The notes: generated by a model not told the origin, from the letters alone. Counted from the stretch's first letter, positions 1 through 7,507 are shown. The stretch: DNA of 39,339 nucleotides from Solirubrobacterales bacterium (GCA_025964115.1 JAOPZM010000091.1:1-39339), one strand, 5' to 3'. Numbers and translations are program-made.

Positions 1-644
1 ACGAAGGGCGATGTCTTGCCCGCGTAGTAGGTGCTCGTCGCGGACAGGTAGGCCCCCCTCCACGACCCGAGCTGCTGGGTCCCGCTGGCGGCGCCGCCGT
101 CGAACCAGAGCTCATCGCCGCCGCCACCGCTGCCGGTGAGGAAGTTGCAGGCCGTCAGGTTCTCGACGCTCGTGCCTTGCGCCTTGAAGACGATCAGGCC
201 GTTGCGGCCGGTGGGGACACCGCGTTCATCGAGCGGCCCGAGGTTCTGGTCCGCGGCCGCCGAGCTGCACGGCGGCGTTCCCGGCTTGGTCCCGTCGAGC
301 ACCACGCCGTTGCGGTCCATGCCGCGGATGTGCACGCCGGGCTTGGTCAGCAGCACGGCCGCGCCGGCGCGGTCGTCGCCTTGGGGACCGGTGGGGACGG
401 TGGTTGCCGCGTCTTTGTAGTCGCCCGGTCCGATCAGGATCCAGTCGCCCGGATTAGCCGCGTTGACCGCCTGCTGGATCGTCTTGTAGGAACCGGTGCT
501 GCCGTTGTAGCGGCCGACGTGAAGGACGCGCGCCGCGGCGGGTGCCGCGCCGGCGAAAGCCGCGATCAGGGCGCAGCCGATCGCTGCAAGACCCGCCCGT
601 ACCCGTGTCTCCCGTCGATCCATCCCTGCATCGCTCTGGCGCAT
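1..644 (-). CDS. Secreted right-handed beta-helix protein (partial, C-terminus off the left edge)
   Basis: The minus frame is open from the left edge to an ATG at 644. A second in-frame ATG at 623 gives a cleaner signal peptide (MDRRETRVRAGLAAIGCALI, then AAFAGAAPAAA). The mature part begins with the pattern of parallel beta-helix (pectate-lyase-like) proteins: YKTIQQAVNAANPGDWILIG, followed by hydrophobic/glycine steps (GVHIRGMDRNGVVLDG, GLIVFKAQGTSVENLTACNF). About 214 codons are visible and the rest lies outside the window. It is probably an extracytoplasmic polysaccharide-binding or polysaccharide-degrading protein, or a structural beta-helix; no catalytic residues can be judged from this part. 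The fold is a firm call from pattern, the substrate is unknown, and the choice between 644 and 623 is open. Confidence 0.8.
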   Translation of the reverse strand, partial: MRQSDAGMDRRETRVRAGLAAIGCALIAAFAGAAPAAARVLHVGRYNGSTGSYKTIQQAVNAANPGDWILIGPGDYKDAATTVPTGPQGDDRAGAAVLLTKPGVHIRGMDRNGVVLDGTKPGTPPCSSAAADQNLGPLDERGVPTGRNGLIVFKAQGTSVENLTACNFLTGSGGGGDELWFDGGAASGTQQLGSWRGAYLSATSTYYAGKTSPF

Positions 645-959
645 CGGTGCAGCCCCCGCTTTCGGTGTCCCCCACACGGAGGGCTGAGTGGCCCGCCCTC
701 CTACCCCGCCACGGCTGAACATAAACACGCATCGTCGCAGTAGACAGGGCCTCTCCCCCAAACGTGCTAGGGCGAGCCCGCGCGTTCGTAGTAGACCCAG
801 CCGCCTGAGCGCTTGCCCCCGCTTGCAGTAACAGTTAAAACACGTCCTGGTTCAATGGAAGGCTGTCGGTCTGCGACCATGGCATTCCACTCACCGATCC
901 GCGCTGCGCCGCCGGACGACGTGACATGACACTCGGAGTTCCGGCGCTACCGTCGGGCC
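645..959. other. Intergenic region upstream of the beta-helix gene
   Basis: No convincing gene is seen in this 315-base stretch. A 7-bp inverted repeat (GGAGGGC 678-684 / GCCCTCC 695-701) sits 34-57 bases upstream of the beta-helix start, in what should be its 5' leader. An AT-richer patch at 830-855 could hold the minus-strand promoter (TTGAAC on the minus strand at 849-854), but the -10 is not convincing. Confidence 0.4.
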
Positions 960-1361
960 CTAAGACAGGTCGAGGTCGGCGAGCGCGCGCTCGCGGTCCC
1001 AGTAGAGGTTGATCGTCGTGACCCTGCCGTCCCGGACCTCGAAGATGCCGGCTGCCTTCGGCTGCATCTGCCCGAGCGCCATGCCGCTCGTCTTGCCGCG
1101 TCCAGTGAGGCGGATGAGAACCAGCACGCGCCCATCGCCGAGCTCGCGGTATCCCTCAGCCTCGCCGCCGTAATCCTCCCACGCGTTCATCACTTCGCCG
1201 TAGCCCTTGATCATCCCGGCGACACCAGTCCACGTGCCTGGTGCAGGCCCGTCGGCGACCGTGAACTCGATCTCGGGATCCGCCCACGCGACAGAGCTGT
1301 AGTCGCCATGTGCCCAGTCGGCAAAGAGCGACTGCACGAGGTCCATGCTCGTCGAGGGCAT
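960..1361 (-). CDS. SnoaL-like / NTF2-fold nuclear transport factor 2 family protein
   Basis: A 133-residue protein of the size and pattern of SnoaL-like NTF2-fold proteins. It has an N-terminal helix (LVQSLFADWAHGDYSSVAWA), then DPEIEFTVADGPAPGTWTG, a central helix with WEDYGGEAEGYRELGDGRVL, and a C-terminal strand pair (AAGIFEVRDGRVTTINLYWD, then RERALADL). Such proteins are small soluble cone-shaped folds used as polyketide cyclases, isomerases or ligand binders; the substrate here is unknown. The ATG at 1361 is chosen because homologous sequence begins only a few residues later; the ATG at 1346 is an alternative. The open frame runs much further upstream, but that part has no family character and would overlap the divergent gene at 1434. 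The 72-bp gap to that gene should hold both promoters. Confidence 0.8.
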   Translation of the reverse strand: MPSTSMDLVQSLFADWAHGDYSSVAWADPEIEFTVADGPAPGTWTGVAGMIKGYGEVMNAWEDYGGEAEGYRELGDGRVLVLIRLTGRGKTSGMALGQMQPKAAGIFEVRDGRVTTINLYWDRERALADLDLS

Positions 1362-1433
1362 GGCCGCAGCATTCCACGGTGGGGGTTCCGCGACCAGTGC
1401 GTCGTCGATGATCGAGCTGAGGCGCGGAGTACG

Positions 1434-1940
1434 ATGGTTGGCATGCGCCAGATGCGCGTGTCCTCGGGTGACTTCGTTCCGCCCTTGTCGGAGCAGCCAG
1501 CGGCTGAGAAGCGACGTCCACGCCGCTCCGTGATGCTGAAGCGAGTCGGGTTGGCCGCGGCGACGGCGTTTCTGACGGTGAACATCTGGACCGGTTGTCC
1601 TCTCCTCGCCCTGTGGGTCGGCGCCCAGACGGTCCAGGAACGGCGGGTGACGATGACCTCGCTGTTCGTGATCGTGGCCGTGCTCGCGGTGCTCGTGTTC
1701 GCCAGCGCTGTCGGCATCGCGTGGCTTAACGCGGCCTATGACGAACTCATCGGGCGCCCTCGCATCGAACGTCGGCCGGCGTGGATGCGCAGCATGCGCG
1801 CGGAGGCAGAGGTCCGCATCGTCCAGCGGGTGGGGGTGACCGCCCTGGAGCGCGTCGTGATGCTCAACGTGTACGTCGCCGTGATCCTCCTGGCGGTCTG
1901 GTTCGTCTTCTTCGCAGGGCCGCCGTTCCTGCACAACTGA
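1434..1940 (+). CDS. Membrane protein with three predicted transmembrane helices
   Basis: A 168-residue protein with three hydrophobic segments: VGLAAATAFLTVNIWTGCPL, then MTSLFVIVAVLAVLVFASAV, and near the C-terminus VVMLNVYVAVILLAVWFVFF. A charged loop rich in Arg and Glu separates helices 2 and 3 and is presumably cytoplasmic. No enzymatic motif is seen, so the function is unknown. The pattern resembles small conserved membrane proteins of soil actinobacteria. The start at 1434 follows GGAG four bases upstream; ATGs at 1443 and 1452 are alternatives. The open frame extends back to 1308, but that part lies on top of the SnoaL-like gene and is not credible. Confidence 0.7.
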   Translation: MVGMRQMRVSSGDFVPPLSEQPAAEKRRPRRSVMLKRVGLAAATAFLTVNIWTGCPLLALWVGAQTVQERRVTMTSLFVIVAVLAVLVFASAVGIAWLNAAYDELIGRPRIERRPAWMRSMRAEAEVRIVQRVGVTALERVVMLNVYVAVILLAVWFVFFAGPPFLHN

Positions 1941-1955
1941 CGGGCCGCAGGCCGC

Positions 1956-2027
1956 TCAGCTCAGGAACGAGAGCAGCAGCTCGCGGAACTCCTCAGGCGC
2001 GTGCAGCTTTAGGTAGCCGTCGCTGCC
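1956..2027 (-). pseudogene. 3' relic of an alpha/beta hydrolase
   Basis: Read on the minus strand, this stretch encodes GSDGYLKLHAPEEFRELLLS followed by FLS and a TGA stop at 1956-1958. It matches the extreme C-terminus of alpha/beta hydrolases, normally [catalytic His]-x-x-x-x-E-x-PEEF-x-x-L-x-x-FL. The frame is closed by TGA a few codons upstream (near 2036) and no further hydrolase sequence is found, so only about 22 codons survive. The family call rests on this short tail alone. Confidence 0.5.
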
Positions 2028-2209
2028 GGTATCTAAAGATCAACGGATTTTCTGACGCAAAGAGCGAGGTTTGCATCGACGCGACCCGCACGTTTGCGCT
2101 AGAGCGGTCGGGCGGGACGAGGGCAAGCACGAGGGTCACCCGGCAATCCGTCCGTTTTTTTAATTCCTTCGTGGGTCCTGCGAGAGGATGGAGACGATCA
2201 AGGGAGCTG
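2028..2209. other. AT-richer spacer before the small ORF
   Basis: No gene is seen. A run of seven T followed by AATTCC lies at about 2154-2165, unusually AT-rich for this DNA. It is a plausible promoter or decayed-terminator zone just upstream of the small gene at 2210. Confidence 0.3.
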
Positions 2210-2416
2210 ATGATGTCCAGCACCCCAGTACTGAGCCCGCGGCAGATGCGCCGCATGGAGAGCCTCCCCGAGGATTACAGGGTCGTTAAGACCCGTGATG
2301 GTGTGGTCATCCTGCGCCGCGCGGACGGCCAGCTGCTGCGCATGCAGCCCGACGGGCGCCTGGCGCCAAACCTGAGCGTGGAGCGCGTTCAGGACTACCT
2401 GCGGGTCAGCGGGTAG
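2210..2416 (+). CDS. Small conserved-type hypothetical protein (68 aa)
   Basis: A 68-residue protein beginning MMSSTPVLSPRQMRRMESLP. The body contains DYRVVKTRDGVVILRRADGQ and a C-terminal helix (LSVERVQDYLRVSG). I do not recognise a characterised family. The strand-turn-strand pattern suggests a small beta-hairpin fold followed by a helix. A good ribosome site (AGGGAG, 2201-2206) supports the ATG at 2210 or the adjacent ATG at 2213. It is convergent with the next gene across a 27-base gap that contains CGCTC-GGCCG-GAGCG, a possible small terminator hairpin. Confidence 0.65.
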   Translation: MMSSTPVLSPRQMRRMESLPEDYRVVKTRDGVVILRRADGQLLRMQPDGRLAPNLSVERVQDYLRVSG

Positions 2417-2443
2417 CGCTCGGCCGGAGCGTGCGGGCCGCTC

Positions 2444-2785
2444 TCAGGAGGGCTGCAGCTCGCGAGCGAGCTCGCGCGCTTCCGGCGTGCTGACGAGAAC
2501 GCGTTTCAGCGCACCCTGATTGCGGACCGCGAACGAAAGCGCGGGAATGCCTCGGCGCACGATGAACGCTCTATCGAGCGCGATCGTGCGGGCGATGTAG
2601 TAGAGCCCGGGCACCCGTAGGCCGACCTTGATCCCTGCGTGCATTGGCTCGCGCATCGGTTCCTCGATGACCTGGACTTCGCTCACGTCGCTGCGAGGCA
2701 CCTTGATGCTGCGCATCAGCCCGAGGGCCTTCTCCCAAGGCGCGAGGCGGACCTCCATGGTCTCGTCGGTCAGCAGCAGGCGCAT
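2444..2785 (-). CDS. PH-domain-like conserved protein (113 aa)
   Basis: A 113-residue soluble protein. Its sequence runs LLTDETMEVRLAPWEKALGL, RSIKVPRSDVSEVQVIEEPM and LKVPGLYYIARTI-type strands (here IKVGLRVPGLYYIARTIALD). It ends GALKRVLVSTPEARELARE. Alternating short strands and a closing helix with 'STPEA' are typical of small actinobacterial PH-like proteins whose biochemical role is not established. The ATG at 2785 is chosen because the similarity begins at once (MRLLLTDETMEVRL); upstream codons in this frame overlap the divergent UspA-like gene. It is divergent from the gene at 2916 with a 130-bp gap. Confidence 0.6.
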   Translation of the reverse strand: MRLLLTDETMEVRLAPWEKALGLMRSIKVPRSDVSEVQVIEEPMREPMHAGIKVGLRVPGLYYIARTIALDRAFIVRRGIPALSFAVRNQGALKRVLVSTPEARELARELQPS

Positions 2786-2915
2786 GAGGCCAACCCTAGC
2801 CTCGAAACGCGCACGAGCGCTCTTGCCCGGCGGGCGCCTCGGGCCGCCTCTGGCACAGTGCGCGCTCGAGTGACATGATCGAGGCAACCAGCCCAGGCAG
2901 AAAGGAGTTCCGAAG

Positions 2916-3368
2916 ATGGAGTCCTCCGAGGCCCCGACTCGCGTGCTCGTCGTGGCACACAAGACGGCCGCAACACAGCCGCTGCTCGACGCCGTGCGCG
3001 AGCGGGCGCAGCGCGGTCCCTCCAGGTTCACGCTGCTCGTGCCGATGGCGACGCATGGCCTGCACAAGGTCGTCGACCCAGAGGACCAGGACGCGGGCGA
3101 GACGCAGTCGGTCATCAACCAGGCGGTGCCGCTGTTGAGCGAGGCCGCCGGAACGCAGGTCGAGGCGCTCGTCGGCGACGCCGACCCCGGCGCGGCGATC
3201 CAGGACGCGATCAACCTCCATGGCTTCGACGAGGTGATCATCTCGACGCTCTCCCCTCGCGTGTCGCGCTGGTTGAAACTCGACCTGCCCAGCAAGATCT
3301 CCGGATTGGGGCTGCCCGTGACGACCGTGACGCCCGCTGACGTCCCGGCGGCAGAGAGCCGCACCTGA
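2916..3368 (+). CDS. Universal-stress-protein-like protein
   Basis: A 150-residue protein with a Rossmann-like start (TRVLVVAHKTAATQPLLDAV), a central helix and a C-terminal half (ALVGDADPGAAIQDAINLHG, then FDEVIISTLSPRVSRWLKLD and LPVTTVTP). This is the layout of UspA-like alpha/beta proteins: a 'GDADPG' turn, a 'DEVIISTLSPRVSRW' strand and a terminal strand. The canonical ATP-binding G-2x-G-9x-G[ST] motif is not clear, so nucleotide binding is uncertain. A strong ribosome site (AAAGGAG) stands ten bases before the ATG. A TGAAGAC/GTCTTCA hairpin follows the stop. It is probably a soluble stress or signalling protein. Confidence 0.65.
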   Translation: MESSEAPTRVLVVAHKTAATQPLLDAVRERAQRGPSRFTLLVPMATHGLHKVVDPEDQDAGETQSVINQAVPLLSEAAGTQVEALVGDADPGAAIQDAINLHGFDEVIISTLSPRVSRWLKLDLPSKISGLGLPVTTVTPADVPAAESRT

Positions 3369-3381
3369 GCCGTCCGGGTCT

Positions 3382-3399
3382 TGAAGACGCTTGTCTTCA
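3382..3399 (+). terminator. Hairpin after the UspA-like gene
   Basis: A 7-bp inverted repeat (TGAAGAC 3382-3388, GTCTTCA 3393-3399) with a 4-base loop lies 13 bases after the stop codon. There is no T-run, so it is a weak terminator candidate. Confidence 0.35.
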
Positions 3400-3430
3400 C
3401 GAGGCTCTATCGTCTCTTGTTCGCAAACAG

Positions 3431-3459
3431 GCCGCTCGACGGTCAGACTGCCGAGCGGC
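3431..3459. promoter_or_regulatory. Inverted repeat upstream of the Xre gene
   Basis: Perfect 8-bp arms GCCGCTCG (3431-3438) and CGAGCGGC (3452-3459) flank a 13-base spacer, 54 bases upstream of the small Xre-family gene. It could be an autoregulatory operator or a second terminator of the upstream gene; the sequence does not decide. Confidence 0.35.
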
Positions 3460-3513
3460 TGATATGACAGCTGTCTGTGGATCATCCGTCTGCGCAACGC
3501 CAGAGTTCGAACA

Positions 3514-3732
3514 GTGGAGCCAGTTCGCAAGCAGTTCGCAGCCAACCTGCGCCAGCAACGCGAACGTGCCGGTCTCTCCCAGGAGGCGCTCGCGGATAAG
3601 TGCGACCTGCACCGGACCGAGATCAGCCTGCTCGAGCGCTGCAAGCGCTCGCCGCGCCTCGAGACGATCGTGATCCTCTCGCGCGGGCTGGGACTCTCCT
3701 CCGCCGCCGAGCTGCTCAACGGCATCCGCTGA
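3514..3732 (+). CDS. Xre-family helix-turn-helix regulator (72 aa)
   Basis: A 72-residue single-domain Cro/C1-type regulator. The helix-turn-helix spans about residues 10-65: FAANLRQQRERAGLSQEALA, then DKCDLHRTEISLLERCKRSP and RLETIVILSRGLGLS. The Gln-Glu-Ala-Leu-Ala and Arg-Thr-Glu-Ile-Ser positions are typical of recognition and positioning helices. The start is GTG at 3514, with no strong ribosome site. It has no sensor domain, so it presumably acts as a small DNA-binding dimer. It sits just upstream of tRNA-Thr and outside the candidate island, so it is more likely resident than island-borne. Confidence 0.8.
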   Translation: MEPVRKQFAANLRQQRERAGLSQEALADKCDLHRTEISLLERCKRSPRLETIVILSRGLGLSSAAELLNGIR

Positions 3733-3782
3733 GGGCGGCCTCGAAGGCCTGCTGGCGCGGTACAGTGCGCTTTCGCTCGCGC

Positions 3783-3857
<75 letters not shown>

Positions 3858-4327
3858 GCTCCGTAGAGCCGATCCCTCGTCGCTCCGACCAGCCGTGCAA
3901 GGGCGTTATGGAAGCGTTATGGAAGCCTCAAGACCGTCTTCGGTACGTCGCCCGACTCGCGCACATATCTGGTGTGCCCGACACGCTCGCTCTTACGGGA
4001 AGGGAGGCGTGAGTTCGGCCCCGGCGGGGACGACTGCGTCTCGTCGAACTCAGGCGTCTCGTTGGCTACCCGGGGGGCGCCTGCTTTCCGCGCGATCCGA
4101 GACCGCGATCGGAACACGCCACATGCTCGTCGCGGTGCGAAAGCAGGAGCTCTTGGCAATCGTCTTCGGCTTGAGCCCCGCCGCTGCAACTTGTTCTGCG
4201 GCGTGAGTATGTGGCAGCCGCAGGCCCCAGGGCTGTGGGCGCGTAGGGATCGGTAGCCGAAGAGGTCTTGATGACGGACGTTTCGCAGCTGGGGGGCGCG
4301 TGGAAGGTTGGGCTCGCCGTTGCTCGC
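3858..4327. other. Non-coding left end of the island
   Basis: This is 470 bases without a credible gene; the short open frames have no family character. It holds an exact 11-bp tandem duplication, GCGTTATGGAA at 3903-3913 and 3914-3924, about 50 bases from the left repeat. Short direct repeats near an attachment core can be recombinase arm sites, but that is speculation. No integrase motif was found on either strand. Confidence 0.45.
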
Positions 4328-4801
4328 TCACTCTGTCGGTGAGTTGGTGAAGTAGCCCGGGGCGTCGAAGTGGGTGGGGATTCGGATTCCTAGGTCGGAG
4401 AGCGCTTCTTCGAGGCGTTCGAGCTCTGTGACGCCGATGCGCTCAGCCCATTGCGCGCGGAGGTCGTCGAAGACCTCCTCGCCAGTGCGAAGCAGGGCGT
4501 GGCCCTCGTCGGTGACCGTCAAGAGGCGGCGGCGGCTGTCTCGCGGATCGGCCTGGCCGGAGACGTAGCCTCGCTCCTCGAGAAACCCGATCGTCTTGGC
4601 TGCCGCCTGTTTTGAGACGCCGAGTTGACGGGCGAGCTCCGAGGCGGTGTCCGCTCCGGCGTCGATCGTGCGAATGGCGAAGTCGTGGACCGGGCGGATC
4701 TTTTCGTGCCCTCGTTCGGCCAGCTCCGCGCTTGCGGCGTCCGCGAGAGCCCGGAAGCCGCCGAGCAGCAGCAATGCGAGATCAGCGCCGGAGCGAGCCA
4801 T
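4328..4801 (-). CDS. MarR-family transcriptional regulator
   Basis: A 157-residue winged-helix regulator. The N-terminal helix is LALLLLGGFRALADAASAEL. The DNA-binding winged helix at about residues 50-100 reads ASELARQLGVSKQAAAKTIG, FLEERGYVSGQADPRDSRRR and LLTVTDEG; the DPRDSRRR wing is diagnostic of MarR proteins. C-terminal helices complete the dimer interface. It is divergent from the hydrolase at 4893, and two CAAC-N3-GTTG palindromes lie between them. The simplest reading is a ligand-responsive repressor of itself and the hydrolase. The ATG at 4801 is preferred; GTG at 4804 and TTG at 4819 are alternatives. No ribosome site is evident. A possible promoter (TTGTCG about 4833-4838, TTCTAT 4811-4816, minus strand) would give a leaderless mRNA. 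Confidence 0.88.
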   Translation of the reverse strand: MARSGADLALLLLGGFRALADAASAELAERGHEKIRPVHDFAIRTIDAGADTASELARQLGVSKQAAAKTIGFLEERGYVSGQADPRDSRRRLLTVTDEGHALLRTGEEVFDDLRAQWAERIGVTELERLEEALSDLGIRIPTHFDAPGYFTNSPTE

Positions 4802-4824
4802 CACGGGAGCATAGAACAAGTGAG

Positions 4825-4870
4825 TTGACGCAACGACAACTAGGTTGTTAGTCTAGAGACAACCTAGTTG
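4825..4870. promoter_or_regulatory. Double palindromic MarR-type operator with hydrolase promoter
   Basis: Two 11-bp palindromes, CAACTAGGTTG (4837-4847) and its reverse complement CAACCTAGTTG (4860-4870), are centred 23 bp apart, about two helical turns. With one extra base each they form 12-bp inverted arms around a 10-base spacer. For the plus strand, TTGACG (4825-4830) can be the -35 and TAGTCT (4849-4854, spacing 18) the -10, so the palindromes cover the -10 and start region. MarR binding here would block transcription of the hydrolase. The match is seen directly; the binding is inferred. Confidence 0.75.
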
Positions 4871-4892
4871 CCAATCCAATCGAAGGAGCACC

Positions 4893-5774
4893 ATGTCTCA
4901 GATCCCTGCTGGCGCCACGATCCCCGAGGTCACCCACCACACCGCCACGCTCAACGGCGACGAGCTGCATTACGTCACTGCCGGCACCGACGGCCCCCCG
5001 ATCCTGCTCGTTCACGGGTTCCCGGAGAGCTGGTGGGCGTTTCACAAGCTCATCCCGCTGATCGCCGCGGAGCACCGCGTCATCGCCGTCGACCTCCCCG
5101 GCTTCGGCGACTCCGGACACGAGCCGGGCGACTACACGAGCTCCTTCGCAGCGGAAAGCCTGCGGCAGCTAGTCGAGCATCTCGAACTCGGACCCGTGCA
5201 TCTCACCGGCCAGGACATCGGCGGAGTCAGCACCTTCCGGCTCGCCGCTGGCCACCCCGAACTCATCCGTAGTTACGCCGCGATCGAGACCGGCTTGCCC
5301 GGTTTCGGACTGGAGATGCTGGCCGACGTCACCCACGGGGGCGCATGGCACCTCGGCGTTCTCGCTGCTCCCGGCATCCCGGAGATGCTGCTCGCCGGAC
5401 GCGAGCGCGACTTCCTGGCCGGATACGCCTACCCCGCGATGAGCGCCACCGAAGGGGCAATCTCCGAGCAGGACATCGACGAGTTCACCCGGGTCTACTC
5501 CTGCCCCAACGGCTTCGGCGGTGCCACGGGTCTCTACCGCTCCATGCTCAAGGAGGGCGAGGAGATCAAGCAGATCGTCGCCCAGCAGCAGCTCACGATG
5601 CCCGTCCTCGCCGTCGGCGCAGGCACTGGACAGTTCACCTACGACACGATGGCCCAAGTCGCGCAGAACATCACCGAGGCCAAGCTCGACCGCATCGGCC
5701 ACCTCGCCGCGATCGAGGACCCCGAGACGCTCGCGCAGACACTACTGGGCTTCTACCGAACGCTCGACGCCTAG
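4893..5774 (+). CDS. Alpha/beta hydrolase, epoxide hydrolase / haloalkane dehalogenase-like
   Basis: A 293-residue alpha/beta hydrolase. The oxyanion motif HGFPESWW is at 41-48. The nucleophile elbow GQDIGG (106-111) carries Asp108 rather than Ser, as in epoxide hydrolases and haloalkane/fluoroacetate dehalogenases. The catalytic His is H270 in RIGHLAAIEDPE. Lid tyrosines at Y178/Y180 and Y215 could be the ring-opening pair of epoxide hydrolases, which favours that activity over dehalogenation, but the lid is not decisive. It is likely cytoplasmic. The ribosome site GAAGGAG (4882-4888) stands well before the ATG. It lies divergently behind the MarR gene and is probably induced by a substrate-like ligand. 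A strong 10-bp hairpin follows. Confidence 0.85.
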   Translation: MSQIPAGATIPEVTHHTATLNGDELHYVTAGTDGPPILLVHGFPESWWAFHKLIPLIAAEHRVIAVDLPGFGDSGHEPGDYTSSFAAESLRQLVEHLELGPVHLTGQDIGGVSTFRLAAGHPELIRSYAAIETGLPGFGLEMLADVTHGGAWHLGVLAAPGIPEMLLAGRERDFLAGYAYPAMSATEGAISEQDIDEFTRVYSCPNGFGGATGLYRSMLKEGEEIKQIVAQQQLTMPVLAVGAGTGQFTYDTMAQVAQNITEAKLDRIGHLAAIEDPETLAQTLLGFYRTLDA

Positions 5775-5800
5775 CGACATCAACCGCACCCCTCAACCCA

Positions 5801-5836
5801 GCGGCCCAGCTCGGCGTGCCTGACAGGCTGGGCCGC
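5801..5836 (+). terminator. Strong hairpin after the epoxide-hydrolase-like gene
   Basis: Perfect 10-bp arms GCGGCCCAGC (5801-5810) and GCTGGGCCGC (5827-5836) with a 16-base loop lie 27 bases after the stop codon. There is no T-run, as is common for terminators in GC-rich actinobacteria. Confidence 0.6.
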
Positions 5837-6565
5837 AGGTCGCGCCCTCTCCTGACTTCCCCCGCCTCCGAGCGCATACCGCGATCCTCCGCGTCAGCTC
5901 ACTGGGGCCGGGCTCACACCTGCTTCTTCGCGCCGAGGCGGCACTTCCGTCCAGGCTGCAGCTGTCGGGACGATCCGGCAGCGACCGCTCGGTCTGCACG
6001 ATGCCTCCACAGTCGGGAAAGGAGGGCTGCGCAAACCCGGCGACGACCGACCTGCCCGTCGCCAAAAGTAGGCACGTCGTCCGCCCGAGACGCGACGCAT
6101 GCTTGGGACGACAGGGAGGTGCCAACGCTTACAACCTGATCACGACTGCTTTGCGCCGTGCAAGCGGTCGTTTCGCTGTCCTCGGTCGACGCGCTTGGTC
6201 GTCGTCCTAAGCAGCGACGGCATCAGCGCCCATGCTGGCTACCGCTCGCCGAGGGAAAGCAAGCGCCGCAGCCCTGCTTTTGGCGAATCTCAGGACGGGG
6301 TCTCGGGATGCGGTCCCGTCCTGCTTTCGTGACGCCGTGGGGACCGCGCCGGGCAACTGCGGGACGGTAGCCGCCGATCGGAATCGCAGCGAAGCGTTTG
6401 CTCGGCGGCACCGAACGGGACGACTGAAGGTCTCTGGGAACATCCGCAACAAAGCCGCTCCTTCCATCGCGTTCGTGGCAAAACGCTCGTCTACACGACC
6501 GTCGGGCGGGCGGCGTAGATTTGTCGTGCAGACTTGCTGGGTGTCGAGATCGTCCGAACGTCGCT
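5837..6565. other. Non-coding, probably decayed DNA in the island
   Basis: This is about 730 bases in which no frame shows a recognisable protein family. The longest open frames overlap each other on both strands and have the Arg/Pro/Ser-rich composition of spurious frames. It contains a 9-bp inverted repeat (see 6291-6323). I looked for transposase or integrase motifs and saw none. Confidence 0.45.
6291..6323. terminator. Hairpin downstream of the LysR gene
   Basis: Arms CAGGACGGG (6291-6299) and CCCGTCCTG (6315-6323) with a 15-base loop, followed on the plus strand by CTTTC. It lies about 240 bases past the LysR stop on the minus strand, so its link to that gene is uncertain. Confidence 0.35.
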
Positions 6566-7507
6566 TCACGGGGCCGGGAGCGGCTTACCGCTGGGGTTGG
6601 GGGACGTTTGGTCTGAGGACGTCGCCGAGCGGAGCGTTTCGCGTAGCCATGTTTGGGCGGGATCGTTGTCCCGTCGTGGATGCCAAGCCATCGAGAAGCT
6701 GATTGGGGCGATCTCCGCTGGCGTCGGAATGACGGATAGCGACGTCGGGATCGTGAGAGCGTCGAGGAGCCGGTTTGGCAGCGTCGCGACGAGGTTGGTC
6801 TCTTGAACGACGGCTGCTGCAAGCGCGTGATACGGGACTGTGACGTTCGCGCGTCGCGACCGGCCGAGAGCCCCGAGGCGAATGTCGACGGCGCCCTGGC
6901 GTGCCTCAGCGATGTTGATGATCACGTGGTCGCAGTCGAGGTAGGCGTCCAGCGTCGGCTGGGCGGCCCTTGCAAGTGGATGCTCGGCGGAGAGCAGGCA
7001 CGAATAGCTGTCCTCAAACAGCGGCTCTGACCGCAACGGAGGCGGCGCTGCCCCGCCGGTGAAAACGATGTCCAACGCTCCGCGTTCGGCGTCGAGGTAG
7101 ACGGTGTCGCTCCAGCCGTCGAAGCGAAACGTCGAGCCGGGGGATTGTGCGAGCGCTTGGCGAAGCAGGGGCGGAGCGATCACCGACAGCAAAAAGTCGC
7201 TGCTGGCCAGTCGAAACGTGTGCCCGGCGTTACGAGGGTCGAATGGCTCGACTGAGAAGAGACTCTGTAGGCGGGGCAAGGTCTCGGCCAACTCACGCTG
7301 GAGCCGTTCGGCGCGCGGCGTCAGTTGGTACGCGCCAGCGCTGCGGACGAGCAGCTCGTCGTCAAACACGGCCCGCAGTTCACGCAACGCGCGGCTCATC
7401 GAGGGTTGGCTCATGTGCTGTCTCTCGGCGGCGCGTGAGACATGGCGCTCCTCTAGGAGAGCTGCGAGTGGCCCGAGCAGATTCAGATCTACGCCTTCGA
7501 TATTCAT
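6566..7507 (-). CDS. LysR-family transcriptional regulator
   Basis: A 313-residue protein of normal LysR length. The N-terminal winged HTH is VDLNLLGPLAALLEERHVSR, AAERQHMSQPSMSRALRELR and AVFDDELLVRSAGAYQLTPR (about residues 6-65). A linker helix and a LysR-substrate effector domain (about 90-295) follow. The effector domain includes RLASSDFLLSVIAPPLLRQA and DIVFTGGAAPPPLRSEPLFE, with DSYSCLLSAEHPLA nearby. The ATG at 7507 gives the standard N-terminus; the frame is open further upstream but runs into the divergent esterase gene. It is divergent from that esterase with an 88-bp gap, the classic LysR arrangement, so it probably activates the esterase when its ligand is bound. It is island cargo. 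Confidence 0.9.
   Translation of the reverse strand: MNIEGVDLNLLGPLAALLEERHVSRAAERQHMSQPSMSRALRELRAVFDDELLVRSAGAYQLTPRAERLQRELAETLPRLQSLFSVEPFDPRNAGHTFRLASSDFLLSVIAPPLLRQALAQSPGSTFRFDGWSDTVYLDAERGALDIVFTGGAAPPPLRSEPLFEDSYSCLLSAEHPLARAAQPTLDAYLDCDHVIINIAEARQGAVDIRLGALGRSRRANVTVPYHALAAAVVQETNLVATLPNRLLDALTIPTSLSVIPTPAEIAPISFSMAWHPRRDNDPAQTWLRETLRSATSSDQTSPNPSGKPLPAP

Noticed and set aside
960-1934. A 324-codon SnoaL-like protein with a long N-terminus
   Set aside because: The extra N-terminal part is antisense to a membrane protein with clear transmembrane helices and has no similarity to the family.
3858-4327. Integrase remnant beside the tRNA
   Set aside because: I looked for the R...HxxR...Y pattern on both strands and saw none.
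6223-6822. Minus-strand 199-codon frame as an island gene
   Set aside because: It overlaps the end of the LysR gene and is Arg/Ser/Pro-rich without any motif.
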